DNA of 64,000 bases from Ascaris suum (Eukaryota > Nematoda > Chromadorea > Rhabditida > Ascarididae): NCBI GenBank assembly GCA_013433145.1, contig CM024178.1, forward strand, positions 5,999,260 through 6,063,259, read 5' to 3'. Shown here one piece after another: positions 44,544-57,946 of this stretch. The position numbers and the translations under genes are program-made. Position 1 is the first letter of the stretch, and the number at the start of each line of letters is the position of its first letter. Below the pieces are notes generated by a model that was given only the letters and a program-made list of their open reading frames with translations, did not search any database and had not been told where the DNA came from.

Positions 44544-47500
44544 GTCTGGTCGACGGGTGAGCAACAAAAATGGCAAGCGCGAATGCCCAACAGGCATTTT
44601 CAAGCTGGTTTCTGCGACGTGAATTTCGCTTTTAGTAACACCAACTCCAACCTATCAGAGATTAAACGCTAACAGCGGGACGATTTCTGCGCATTTCCAC
44701 GATCTCTCCTCATATCTAAGCGGTCATCTAAGTGGCCATTTGCCTTCACTTTCTCTTCCCAGCCATACTGCTGTCCCGTCCTGTCCGATCGAATTGTTCA
44801 ACTAGCAAATCAAAGATCATTGAAAACAATGCAACATGCCGTTCATAGTTTACGAGCACCTAAACACGTTTGCAACCTTATTTTATCGGTTTTCGTTTAC
44901 TATATACAACCGGCTTTCAACAGCGACGTAAATAGTTTTTGTTCCTTTACTGATCACGATCTTTATCACTATTCTAGACGCTCTCAACACGGCCAGCCTT
45001 CTCTTGAATTGATAACGGCGCCCAAAAACTTACTCATCAAACAAAGCAAACAGGACATGGTTTTACGGAACCGAATCAGACTATCTACGCTTCACATCCG
45101 CCTTCATATTCAGTGAAACATAAGATAAAAGCAGTTAAGGCGCAATCGTTCTAAGATTTAAATCTTTTATTGTAATACTTTTACGGCATGTAAAGAAGAA
45201 TAGTATAGTATATTTTGCAGATAGAAGAAACAAGGAACAATAGAGCAACATATTTTTCAGTAACTCTTTCCTTTCAATCCAGGGACTTGAAAAACTCAGT
45301 GAAGGCACCTAATATTATTAGTCACATATGAAGAATCATGCAACTGTTTATTTGAATGCAGTTGAAAAATGAAATGAAAATCTTTTTTTTCAGCAAAACT
45401 CAAGCGGAATGAAACGGATATCCCATTTGAAGGTTTTTTTCCTGAGCAATAATTTTCTTTCGTTTTCATTCTTCGCTAAAACTGTAGAGATGAAAACACA
45501 TGGACTGAGAAGGTTATGATCGAGGCTATACATATCAAGGTGACAGAGCACTGATGATTTTGACAGATCGAACGAAATGATTTTGATGCAACTAATTGCA
45601 TTATTGCAACGCAACATATACACAATGAATAAATATTCACTTCAGTAGAGGCATTATCGAAGTATAAACCATACAACCCATCTGAAAAGAAAACGAAGGA
45701 AGAGTGCTCTCTTTTGCTAGAAATGTTGTTTTGCATTAACGGTCTTTAAATGCAGTTGGAGTGGTGCAAAATTTCAAAAATCGCTGTTGCGAATTTCGTA
45801 TATTCCAAATAAAGAGTAATTTTAATGCTCAAATCCTCATAAGTATTAGATAACCGCAAAATTGCGAAAATAAACTAACCGACGTGATCACATTTGCGAG
45901 TCACAAAAGTTAGATGGGATACAAGAAAAGCAAAACAAATCTCTCATTTTGAACAAATTCAAAAATTTTGAGATCCCACTTTTTCTTCCAGAATCAATTA
46001 ACTTTCCTGAAGTTGTCAAAATCTTTTACGACCGAGTAAGCTCGATTTCTTCATCAAACAAGTGGAGAAACACTTTTATAACAGCTAATGCTGCATGCGT
46101 TTTTATATCCCGTCTAGATTAGATGGAAGGAGGTAATGGGGGGGGGGGGGGGGAGGAAGGGAGACCAGGATATGCAGATCCATATACCTATGAGGTAGTT
46201 TCGACATCAGAACGGCTACCGTCTGTACCTTTGTTTTTAGTCGATTCATCTACTTCGAGAGGAACGATAGAGAGTGCTGAAACAAAAATTGAAAATACCA
46301 CTTGTAAGCGACTGTATCTCAAAAAGCGATCCCTTTCTAGAAGATTCTAAGAGCGGTTGGATAAATCCATATATGAGTGCATTATTCCACATATTCTACT
46401 GCTTTTTGGGTACTTATGAACTGACTGATGAAATAAACTGCGAAACGACACGTCGTATCATTTCATGTGGCATTCTTTTCTTTTCTGTGTTTTCTCGTTA
46501 AATTTATTAAATTGATATTTTTCGATAACTCTTTATATCCTTTCATTTTTTCCAGACTGCTAACATGCGAAAGTGAACATTCGAAACAGTTGATATGAGA
46601 TCCATTAGAGAGATTCTGAGGGTTTTCTACAGGAAATGGTACCGCATTATAGCGGAAGATAACGAAAAAAATTTCAGGTAACAGGAAGAAGTGACTCTAA
46701 TATAGCAGTCTCTAGAAACATAAATTGTGTTTCTGTACTTGAGAGTGTGATCACAGTGTTTAACGTATGCCACCGTTCTGAGTTACGGAATGCTTCAAAT
46801 AATATATCATTATACTACAATAGGATTGGAAAAGTTTTGCCTCCTAATTGGATTACATAAGAGTTTCAATATACGAAATCAGTTATGCAATATTCCCTTC
46901 AAGTGAAATGCTCTTTCAGTTTTTGTGCTCCTAACTCGTATAACCTGATTTTTTTCTACGTGAGGGCTTCTGATTTGAATTCCTCACTCATGTTATTCGG
47001 CTCTCCTGATGTCCTGAAGATATCTTTCGTCTCGTTAAGATATAGTGAGTCCTCGAGGCGCACTAATCGGATATTATCAGCAAGCTATAAATGCGATCTT
47101 TCCATTACATTTTATCATGCTCATTGTGAACGAGGAAACTGCACTTGACAATAAAGTGGTTTGATATGTGATGAGGCTGCATGTAATTTTCAAGTGGGAG
47201 ATTTAATCGCAGCATGTTGAAGGGAGAGGGTTTTTGGTCGTTTAATGCGGCATTGGAGAGACGGGCACAGCATGGAGAGGATCTTTGCGAAAATAAAACA
47301 ACAGGAGGTTTGCACACATATTCTGCTTTAAAGATTGCCATTTGATTATTTTGTGCAATTATTTTGAATTATCACGAATCAGTACCAGTTAAGCAATCGA
47401 AACTCTTTATTTTCATAATGAGGATTGACTGTTTGTATTTGGATCAAGAGGAGGGAGAGATAAACTGGTTGAGACTCGCTGTTAGCACAGTGGCAGAAGT

Positions 47501-48240
47501 TGATAGTATAATTATTTATTATTCACCAATGAAGCTTGTTTTATTCGAGCCACAGAACGTTTGCTTGTTTAACTTTGAAGTATATAACATTCAAAGTTTT
47601 GTTCCAACCGAGTATCCCGATGGCATTTAATGTGAGTGCTTATTATCATTGTTTGGCGGGATGTTCATTGTGAAGTTAGAGCAATATGGCACAGCAGACG
47701 AACTTTTATTTGTTTTAATTGTGCGGGAATGCAAAATTCACTTATGTACATACATACAAACAAATAAAAAATTTAATGAGTAATGTGCAAGCCTTAGCGT
47801 TAATCAGCAACTATCGCACACAAAGACAGAGGAAATATTTCCAGTGGAAGAAATTGTTGTTTGGAGACGACTAATCTCACTCGTTTTGCATAACATTTTT
47901 CATTTCCAGTGAGTCAGATTCCAGCTGAAGTGTTTCTAAAAAAGTTTCACAGCAATATTGATTTCAAAGGAAAACAGAATTAAATTGGGATTTTGGAAAC
48001 TGAGAGATTCCGAAATCAACGTTCCACAGTTGAATAAATGATATATGAGCTATTGCATAATGAATGCCCTTTTAGAAAAGTTTTTCATATTTAATTCCTC
48101 CAATTTATTTCCCAAAAGTGAAAAATTTGCCTTTTCGTTTCTGCTGAGATATCCTTTTTTAAAATTTTCTTTTCAATAACATTCATATAAATGAACTAAA
48201 ATCTGTTATTTCCTTCTCGAAAGAATAAAAATAGATTATT
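44544..48240. other. Gene-free interval
   Basis: No exon chain was found. A run of 16 G at 46138-46153 creates a short Gly-rich open frame on the + strand, which I treat as an artefact of the run. A 28-codon frame at 46595-46681 has no supporting signals. Confidence 0.5.
46138..46153. repeat. Poly-G run (16 bases)
   Basis: Uninterrupted G run followed by a purine-rich stretch, in AT-rich DNA. The length is uncertain. Confidence 0.9.
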
Positions 48241-48364
48241 TAATAAATTTGATATATCCTACTATGAATTAATGAGAATAAATCAAAGATCATCCTTCTG
48301 CAGCACTTTTAGCAACTTCCGCAGGATCCAAATTATTCTCTACTTGTACTTCAGTGGTTTCACC

Positions 48365-50119
48365 TCAGTCAGCTGTCTCAAACTCATCATATGCACTTAT
48401 CTCCTCCTGATATGGATAATATGGATACTTGCGTGCGTTTGGTGCGGAAGGTTGCCGTGCAACGACAGTTTCCTCGACTTCCATACCTTCACGGAGAGGA
48501 AACGCTTGTTTTTCAATCGGTGCACTATCTAATCCACTATCATCTGCCAAGTGTCGTCTTCCAGTGCGCATTTTGTCGAATTCACGGTCGAAAACATGCC
48601 TTGATATAGCCGCCTCGGGTATCCTCGCATGCTGGGCGGCTTGTGATACTTCGAATATAGCTTTTCTTTTATTCCCATAGATAGAAGCTGCTTGAGGATA
48701 CCCAATTCTCCGTCTCCTCTTTCTCTCGTTAGATGAGGTATGGTTCGGTTCAGGTGATTGGTAATATCTCTCCGATGGGCCAGAGTTACAGCTGGCTTTT
48801 AGTATGTTGTAAGTTGATTCAGCAGAGTTCTGTGGAAGTTCTTGAGTGCCTTGCTGATCCTCAGGATATACATTACTGCTACCACAAGGTGGAAATAGTG
48901 GTGTAGGTAAGCAGAAGCATATTGGTAGAGGGAGACTGAAATACAACTGATGTCTTACTGTTCAATGTGCTGTGAGTGAGTCTGCCCTCAAAATTCATGT
49001 TTCTAGCCTTTTCTAGCATTTTCTTGCAATAAATTTCTAGTATTAGCTTAAAAACGCAAACCTTCTGATTCCTCTTGTAGTGGGATATTCCATGCATTGT
49101 TTTTGCAGTGAAGATGTATCAGTTATTCTACGAGAGACGACAGCAGTAACAAGAGGAACGTGATGGCTTTAAAAGTGCTTTCGATATTTCTTTTTCGGGG
49201 CTACAGTGCTAGCAATTCAAGTGTCGACAATTCCCGTAAAAATTTCACCGATTTCACTATAAAACGACATCCCAGATTATCACACAAGATCGAGCAAAAC
49301 ATTACATATATCGATATTCTCCTATTGGGCAGTATAAAAATTTTTTTTGCAAGGTACTTGAAATAATCATGGAAAAACACTTTATCCTTGCAGTGATGTT
49401 GAGGATGGATGTATTCTTGGACAAGGAATGCGAGGTGGATTTGCGAGAAAGAAATAGGGATTGCGTAGCAGAAACCTTAAGAACATAGAGTGTGCAAGAG
49501 TTAAGTCTAGGAAAATACGCACCTACTAAAATCAGCTTACGTCGAAACAGCAAACATGGAAAAAGCTGTTCACAGCGGAAAGTTTCTTTGATGTTTACTA
49601 GTTCTATTACTATAAACAGATGCTCATGTGAAAAATAATTCTAGGAATTAAAATTTTTTGAACTGCAAATTCTCCTCTGTGAAATGTTTTATATTATAAG
49701 TTGATGTACAAAGGCACTAGCAATCTATGGCACCAATAGGAAAAGATAAACGAAATATAATGGAATGCAATGTAATGAAGTGAAATGGGATGAAATGGAA
49801 GAGCGACATCTTGCAGCACTAACAGTGCAAAGGAGTCGGAAAAGTAAATTGGGCAAGGTGGTCCGAGATTTGATGCAGTTGGAAGCATTTAACGTTGGAA
49901 TATTTGGAATAAAAACCTCTGTTCCATGAGAAAAATTTTATGATCAGCTTGAAATTTTGCCAAACTGAATTACAATACTTCTTTAGCCAATTTAATATCC
50001 AACATTTATAATAGAGAAAATGCGATAACTTACGTGCAAGAGCAACCACCACCAAAGAATAGCGCTGTCGATCGACCAATCAGGACGGTAATCATTACTA
50101 CGAAAAGAATAAACTGCAT
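48365..50119 (-). CDS. Secreted protein with Cys/Pro head and basic cleavage-type site (two exons)
   Basis: Exon 1 (50034-50119) encodes a signal peptide, MQFILFVVMITVLIGRSTA, followed by LFFGGGCSC. It ends two bases into a codon at GTAAGT. Exon 2 (48365-48935, after GTATTTCAG) gives TLPLPICFCLPTPLFPPCG, then a hydrophilic 180-residue body; total 218 aa. The body contains a strong basic cluster, NERKRRRRIGYP, which would suit furin-type cleavage, then smaller sites GNKRKA and TGRRH. It ends YPYYPYQEEISAYDEFETAD. The head matches the 42-kb protein in layout (leader, Gly-Cys motif, intron, Cys-Pro motif), but the body is unrelated. A processed matrix protein or prohormone is possible; neither is shown. 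Confidence 0.8.
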
Positions 50120-50167
50120 AGCGATAACGATTTTTTAATTACTAATTGGAATAAACCATAAAATCAC

Positions 50168-50177
50168 TTTATATATG
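50168..50177 (-). promoter_or_regulatory. TATA box of the 48-kb gene
   Basis: On the minus strand GCATATATAAAGTG lies about 50 bases before the ATG at 50119. Confidence 0.65.
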
Positions 50178-50179
50178 CG

Positions 50180-53400
<3,221 letters not shown>

Positions 53401-53422
53401 AGGCGACTTGGCCAAGAGCCGA

Positions 53423-53428
53423 TTTATT
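53423..53428 (-). other. Polyadenylation signal of the Gly-rich gene
   Basis: AATAAA on the minus strand, 48 bases after the stop codon at 53476. This supports the 3' end of the gene. Confidence 0.55.
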
Positions 53429-53475
53429 AACTGAGTTGAACGAACACTATCTGTCGAGCGATCATTACATTTTCT

Positions 53476-54273
53476 TCACGACCGATGTCTGGAAAGTGCT
53501 TTTCGCAACGTCTTTGCATAACCGCTGGCTGGTGCCGCACCACTACTCGCTGGCTGAGCTGCAGCTGCGCCAGCACCTGTGTCGAGTGGAACGGCTATAG
53601 GACCTCCACCTGACGCATATCCACCACCGCCGCCACCTATCCCACCGATGCCGCCGCTTCTGTATCCACCGCCGCCCATACCAGCCCCTCCATATCCGCC
53701 ACCGCCACCCAAGCCGCCGCCACCCATGCCGCCGACGGGCATGGCACCGCCTGCGTATCCGCCGCCGCCACCCAAGCCGCCGCCACCCAAGCCGCCGCCG
53801 CCCATGCCGCCGACGGGCATGGCACCGCCTGCGTATCCGCCGCCGCCACCCAAGCCGCCGCCACCCAAGCCGCCGCCGCCCATGCCGCCGACGGGCATAG
53901 CACCGCCTCCGTATCCGCCACCCATTGAATACCCACCGCCACCGCCCGTTGGTTGAATTCCTATGCTAATGCCACCACCCATTGGAACGCCTCCTCCACC
54001 TCCCCCATATATCCTCCACCTCCACCCATTGGCATGCCGCCGCCGCCGCCTCCGTATCCTCCCGTTCCTATTACCACCAGTGGCCTAAATCCGCCCATCA
54101 TACCGCCACCCGGATATCCACCTCCACCCATCATACCGCCACCACCCATCATACCGCCACCACCCATCATGCAGCAGACCATCATTGGCATTCCACCACC
54201 CCCACCACCACAGCAGCCACCACCACCACCTCCCATGCCGAATCCTCCACAGCACGGATTCATCATCATTGGC
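53476..54273 (-). CDS. Gly/Met-rich structural protein with 26-residue repeats, one frame break
   Basis: After an acceptor (ACATTTCAG, ending at 54274) the minus strand reads MMMNPCCGGFGMGGG, with Cys pairs, GGGGMM repeats, GGYPGGG and VVIGTGGYGGG. At about 54001-54013 an extra TA pair in GGATATATGGGG shifts the frame. The continuing frame reads VPMGGGISIGIQPTGG, then three 26-residue units rich in GGGGLGG and AMPVGGM. It ends in an Ala/Pro/Ser stretch and the basic tail KTLRKALSRHRS. Exon phase (one base before a codon) matches the second exons of the three sister loci, so a signal-peptide exon should lie upstream; none was found, and initiation at the first Met is the alternative. Composition suggests an extracellular, eggshell or cuticle-like protein. 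Codon third positions are G/C-rich compared with the surroundings. Confidence 0.62.
53723..53956. repeat. 78-bp tandem repeat (3 units) in the Gly-rich gene
   Basis: Units start at 53723, 53801 and 53879, each with CCCATGCCGCCGACGGGCAT. The first two are nearly identical over all 78 bases and the third diverges after its first half. Each unit encodes 26 residues on the minus strand. Confidence 0.92.
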
Positions 54274-54275
54274 CT

Positions 54276-55595
54276 GAAATGTTGCGTCTTTGAGAGTAGG
54301 ATTCATTGATTTGCTCACTTTGGCAATAGTCACTCTCCTTTAGCTAAAACTGAAAACACTCTTCTCATTCAGATCGGTTTTGGTTTGACGTACTTTTTTT
54401 GGCTTGGGCTTTTCTCTTCCAACTTCAACTTTATCGGTAATCAGCGGAACAGTTGGCTTCATATAAGCAAGTAAGTCATGGCTCAGTCGATCAGATAAGC
54501 CAGTCTTGCGCATTCATGCTATAATATCGGAAGATGAGCTTTGAATACGATAGTTTCTTGTGCCATTAAAAAATCTACCGCATACAAACTCGATTAGCCA
54601 ACTCGATAAATTGAACCGTTGAATGTTACACGTTAATTCAAATATGTACATACCTTTGATCAAAAAAGTAGAGGAAACGAAGCTGAGTAATCGAACATTC
54701 AAATGAATAGGAAGCAATTTTTCTGAGCATAAAATCAAACATTACTCTCTACGCTGTTCACTTTGATTGGTCGTTCCTCGAGCATTGCAAAAAATTTTAT
54801 TCAACTCTACATGCATTTCTCTCGATATGCCTTTGTAAATTTGATCACTGAGCGAGGGTTGTGTCTATCCAGAGTTATCTTCACGCGACTTTACCGCTGC
54901 ACCAAAGTGGAATTGGAATCGATATGAGGAGACATTTATGCATAATGAATGCTTTCCTGAGAAAAATAAACGAATAAAGAAGTGAATATCTCTTTGCCTT
55001 TCGACTCGGGAGCCACTGAGGCATGAGGCATATAGGCATGCAAAAGCATGAGTTCAATGTATATCATATGATGTTCTTCTCCTAGGCAAATTTTCGAGTT
55101 GATCCATTAGTTTTAAAGGACTTTTAAGGAGATTAAGCGTGCCTACAATTTATATACATTGTTTTGATCTGATCGTAGTGCATTACCGCCATCCTAGTAC
55201 AACATAAACGTTTTACAGAAGGGTTGTAAGGGCGATCATTTCGACTAGATTTTGCATCCACCGCTGCGAATAATATAAAGGTTGACTTGACAGCAAAATA
55301 TAAAGGTGGTTGACTTGACAACTGGAACTTCTAAAGCAGATATCGTGTTTGGCCTTCTAATACGCTTCTTTATTCGTTTCAATGTGTAGTGGTGCTGCGA
55401 AACACCCGATGAGCTATAGCTCCATCTAATTTGACGACGATATCACTATACGTTCTTATTTTCATTTCTCTATTATATTCTCATCCTCTTCTAACCCGAT
55501 AGAAACACAGAAATACATAGCTCCTTTTCTAAGCTCATTTTCTGCCAGCATCCCACAAACACATTTTTCGTTAAAAAAATTTCATTTCCTTTCAG
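54276..55595. other. Interval with no assigned exon
   Basis: The missing first exon of the Gly-rich gene may be here, but no leader with a phase-2 donor was recognised. An imperfect tandem repeat (AATATAAAGG..TTGACTTGACA, two copies) lies at about 55271-55322. Confidence 0.4.
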
Positions 55596-55670
55596 GATGT
55601 TGACTGGACATACCAGAAAGAAGAAAAGACATTTCGGGGAATTGTGGACAATCACGAAGAAGGAAAGTAA
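55596..55670 (+). CDS. Possible terminal exon, unidentified
   Basis: After a strong acceptor (TTTCCTTTCAG) 24 codons read DVDWTYQKEEKTFRGIVDN and end at TAA. A second frame from the same acceptor opens with ATG and stays open for 38 codons. No upstream exon was found, so neither choice is secure and the acceptor may be fortuitous. Confidence 0.18.
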   Translation, partial: DVDWTYQKEEKTFRGIVDNHEEGK

Positions 55671-57320
55671 TTGGAGGTATCAGCAGAGGAAAAGGCGTTC
55701 CGATGAATGTGCTGAATGAATCAGGAAGAGCGAAAGTTGCATGACTAGCTACCTTCAGACTGAAAGATGACGTCGGCAGAAGATGGAGTGAAAGGCGTCA
55801 GCTGGTCATAAAAAAGAGACTTTGGATGGCTTATACAAAAACGTTATTCCAGTGAGATTAAATGGCAATTGCTGAGTTCACCATAATGATTGTGCGCCAC
55901 TACGAACAACATTTAATTGCTCTTCCAAGGCTTCTATTCCTTCGATGTACTAGTGATAAAATATATTCCAAATGAATCAGTATTCTGATCATTAATGTTT
56001 TCTATGCTTGAAGTGTGTTGCAATATACCGCTCTGCACTATTTCAAGAATGGAAAAGAATAATTGGCGAGTTAAGGGGAGAGATGGATGGTCGTCGTTGC
56101 AAAAGAAAAAACAAGAGATGAACATCCGATGGCACTTTCATCCGATGGCACTTTCAGCTTGTTGCAGAGCTAAGAACAAGGATCGCAGGCCGGAATCGAA
56201 GGAAGTGCTGAAGTACAGCCATTAGAAAAATCACTTCACCGATTTTTGTTGAAACAGCTGGCTGAATTGTATGTCTCGCTGAACTCTATGCGATTCTTTC
56301 CCATTATGCAAAAAATTGGGTTCCCTCGGTGTTGAACAAGCACCACATACCCCATGGAATTGAGGACAATAAAGGGAATGCGGGAAACCTATGCTGCTAT
56401 CACAGTCCATCGCATCAATGATGGTAGACTGTGACAGCGTTATTATAAATCGCAGTCTACCCTCAAAAACAGTGAAAAAAAATTTTATTCTATTCAGGAA
56501 TCTTCGCAGAATCACGTGCGGCCGCCATCGTGAAAATGGCGCACAGCGAGATTCTCAAGCAGTAAGCTTGGAAGAATACAATATTAATCGGATATTAACA
56601 GATAATTACTCGTAAATAATGGCAGACCGAGAGTGAATTTCCAGAGGAGGATGGAGGAGAACGACTGGATGAACGGGACTGAGAGAATTCCTGACTCTGA
56701 GTGTTCTGTCGAAGATTATCAGTTAAAGTTCTTAAGAAAATTATCGTGTGTTGTGGGTAATCTGCACGTGCTACTTCATTCGATAGTAGATGGAGGTGTA
56801 GGGCGGTAGTCACTGTCACAACGTTCTTGAAGAAACTTGTATTTCATACACACAAATCACTGCCTCGTGATAAATAATTTTTTGACTTCTAGCCACTTCA
56901 ACTTATCAATTGTGTATTCCTGCCTCCTCAACAGCTCATTCTCGCAAATGGACATAACCGAAGAAGGAGGGCAGCGAGCATAATCAAAACATAATCAAAA
57001 CGTATGAACTGTAAGTATTCATGCATATCGATCGATGCTCGTTTTCTGTTAGGTCTTTCTGTTGCATTTTTCAAATGCTCCTATTAGTTGGTTATTTCTT
57101 CAATACGACATTGTCACGCTGAGGTGTTTTCGATGTCGACTTTGCTCAGACAAAATCGAATCCAGCAGGCAAAACTGACTAAAAGAAGAATTACCGTGAA
57201 AGCTTAGAAGCAGATCTAACAGCAGCTGTCATGAACTGTGATAACTTTGCAAAGCTATTTAAATACTTTCAGAAAGGAAGAGCAACTGCTCAGCAAGTGA
57301 CCTCAGATAGAATTGAAAGG

Positions 57321-57540
57321 CTATAAAAAGAGGTCGGTGTCGTCACACAATCATTCCAGATTGCTTTACAGAGGCAAATGGGCCTATGTGATTTGTTCTT
57401 GGCGTACAAAGACGTGGGACGGCAGGCGCAGTTCGCAACAGGCGACGACGGGGATCACGCCGGTGCCACGGCCACTGGGGGGTGTGAAACCTGGCTGAAC
57501 CCACCCCAGTGATTTGGCCATTTTTCATATCACGTCATTG
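57321..57540 (+). promoter_or_regulatory. GC-rich island with TATA box and hairpin
   Basis: GGCTATAAAAAGAGG at about 57319-57333 is a strong TATA match. The next 200 bases are much richer in G+C than the surroundings. A stem CACTGGGG / CCCCAGTG (57473-57480 with 57504-57511) has an outer GGCC / GGCC pair. The island could be a promoter and 5' leader for the frame at 57812, a structured non-coding RNA, or a piece of a repeat. The sequence does not decide between them. Confidence 0.35.
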
Positions 57541-57811
57541 CATAAGCGTGATGAGTGCCTTGCTCGTAACACCTGTGAAGGCAAGCGGCTAATTTAATCG
57601 GATATCGACAAGGGTTCCAGATCTTGAAGGGCCTTGAAAACTAGACCAGTCAAGGAGACTCAACACTTAAAAAGGAACCCCTAAATCTGCGCACTATCGA
57701 GGAGTGCGAGCTTTGAAGGTGTTCTAAGCGTTTTTAGTCTTCTAGATAGGTTTCTATTCGAGAGAGTGGGCTTATTTTTGTAGATTTTATGGTACGTTTG
57801 CATTTAAGTCG

Positions 57812-57946
57812 ATGTGGCGGCCGACTCTTTCTGCTATATTAGTGTTACTTGTTGCGTTATTTTACTTAATTACTATTACGACGTTGTCATTTTATGGGTC
57901 ACACATTAGCGATGTCGATTTGTTGGCCTCACTGCGAGCATGTTGA
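57812..57946 (+). CDS. Short membrane-anchor reading frame, possible first exon of a type II membrane protein
   Basis: Forty-four codons begin MWRPTLSAILVLLVALFYL and continue ITITTLSFYGSHISDV before TGA. A short basic head followed by about 20 hydrophobic residues is the layout of a Golgi type II enzyme anchor or an uncleaved leader. The acceptor-like TTATTTTTGTAG 28 bases upstream and a GTTGAG donor candidate at 57942 would allow it to be a first coding exon. No downstream exon of a known enzyme was recognised, so function is unknown and the peptide may also stand alone. Confidence 0.33.
   Translation: MWRPTLSAILVLLVALFYLITITTLSFYGSHISDVDLLASLRAC

Noticed and set aside
46123..46350. Gly-rich open frame on the + strand
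   Set aside because: The Gly residues come from the 16-base G run; there is no leader, TATA box or acceptor like those of the true family members.
53579..54309. Long Pro-rich open frames on the + strand opposite the Gly-rich gene
   Set aside because: They are the reverse complement of Gly codons. The minus strand has the acceptor, matching phase and polyadenylation signal.
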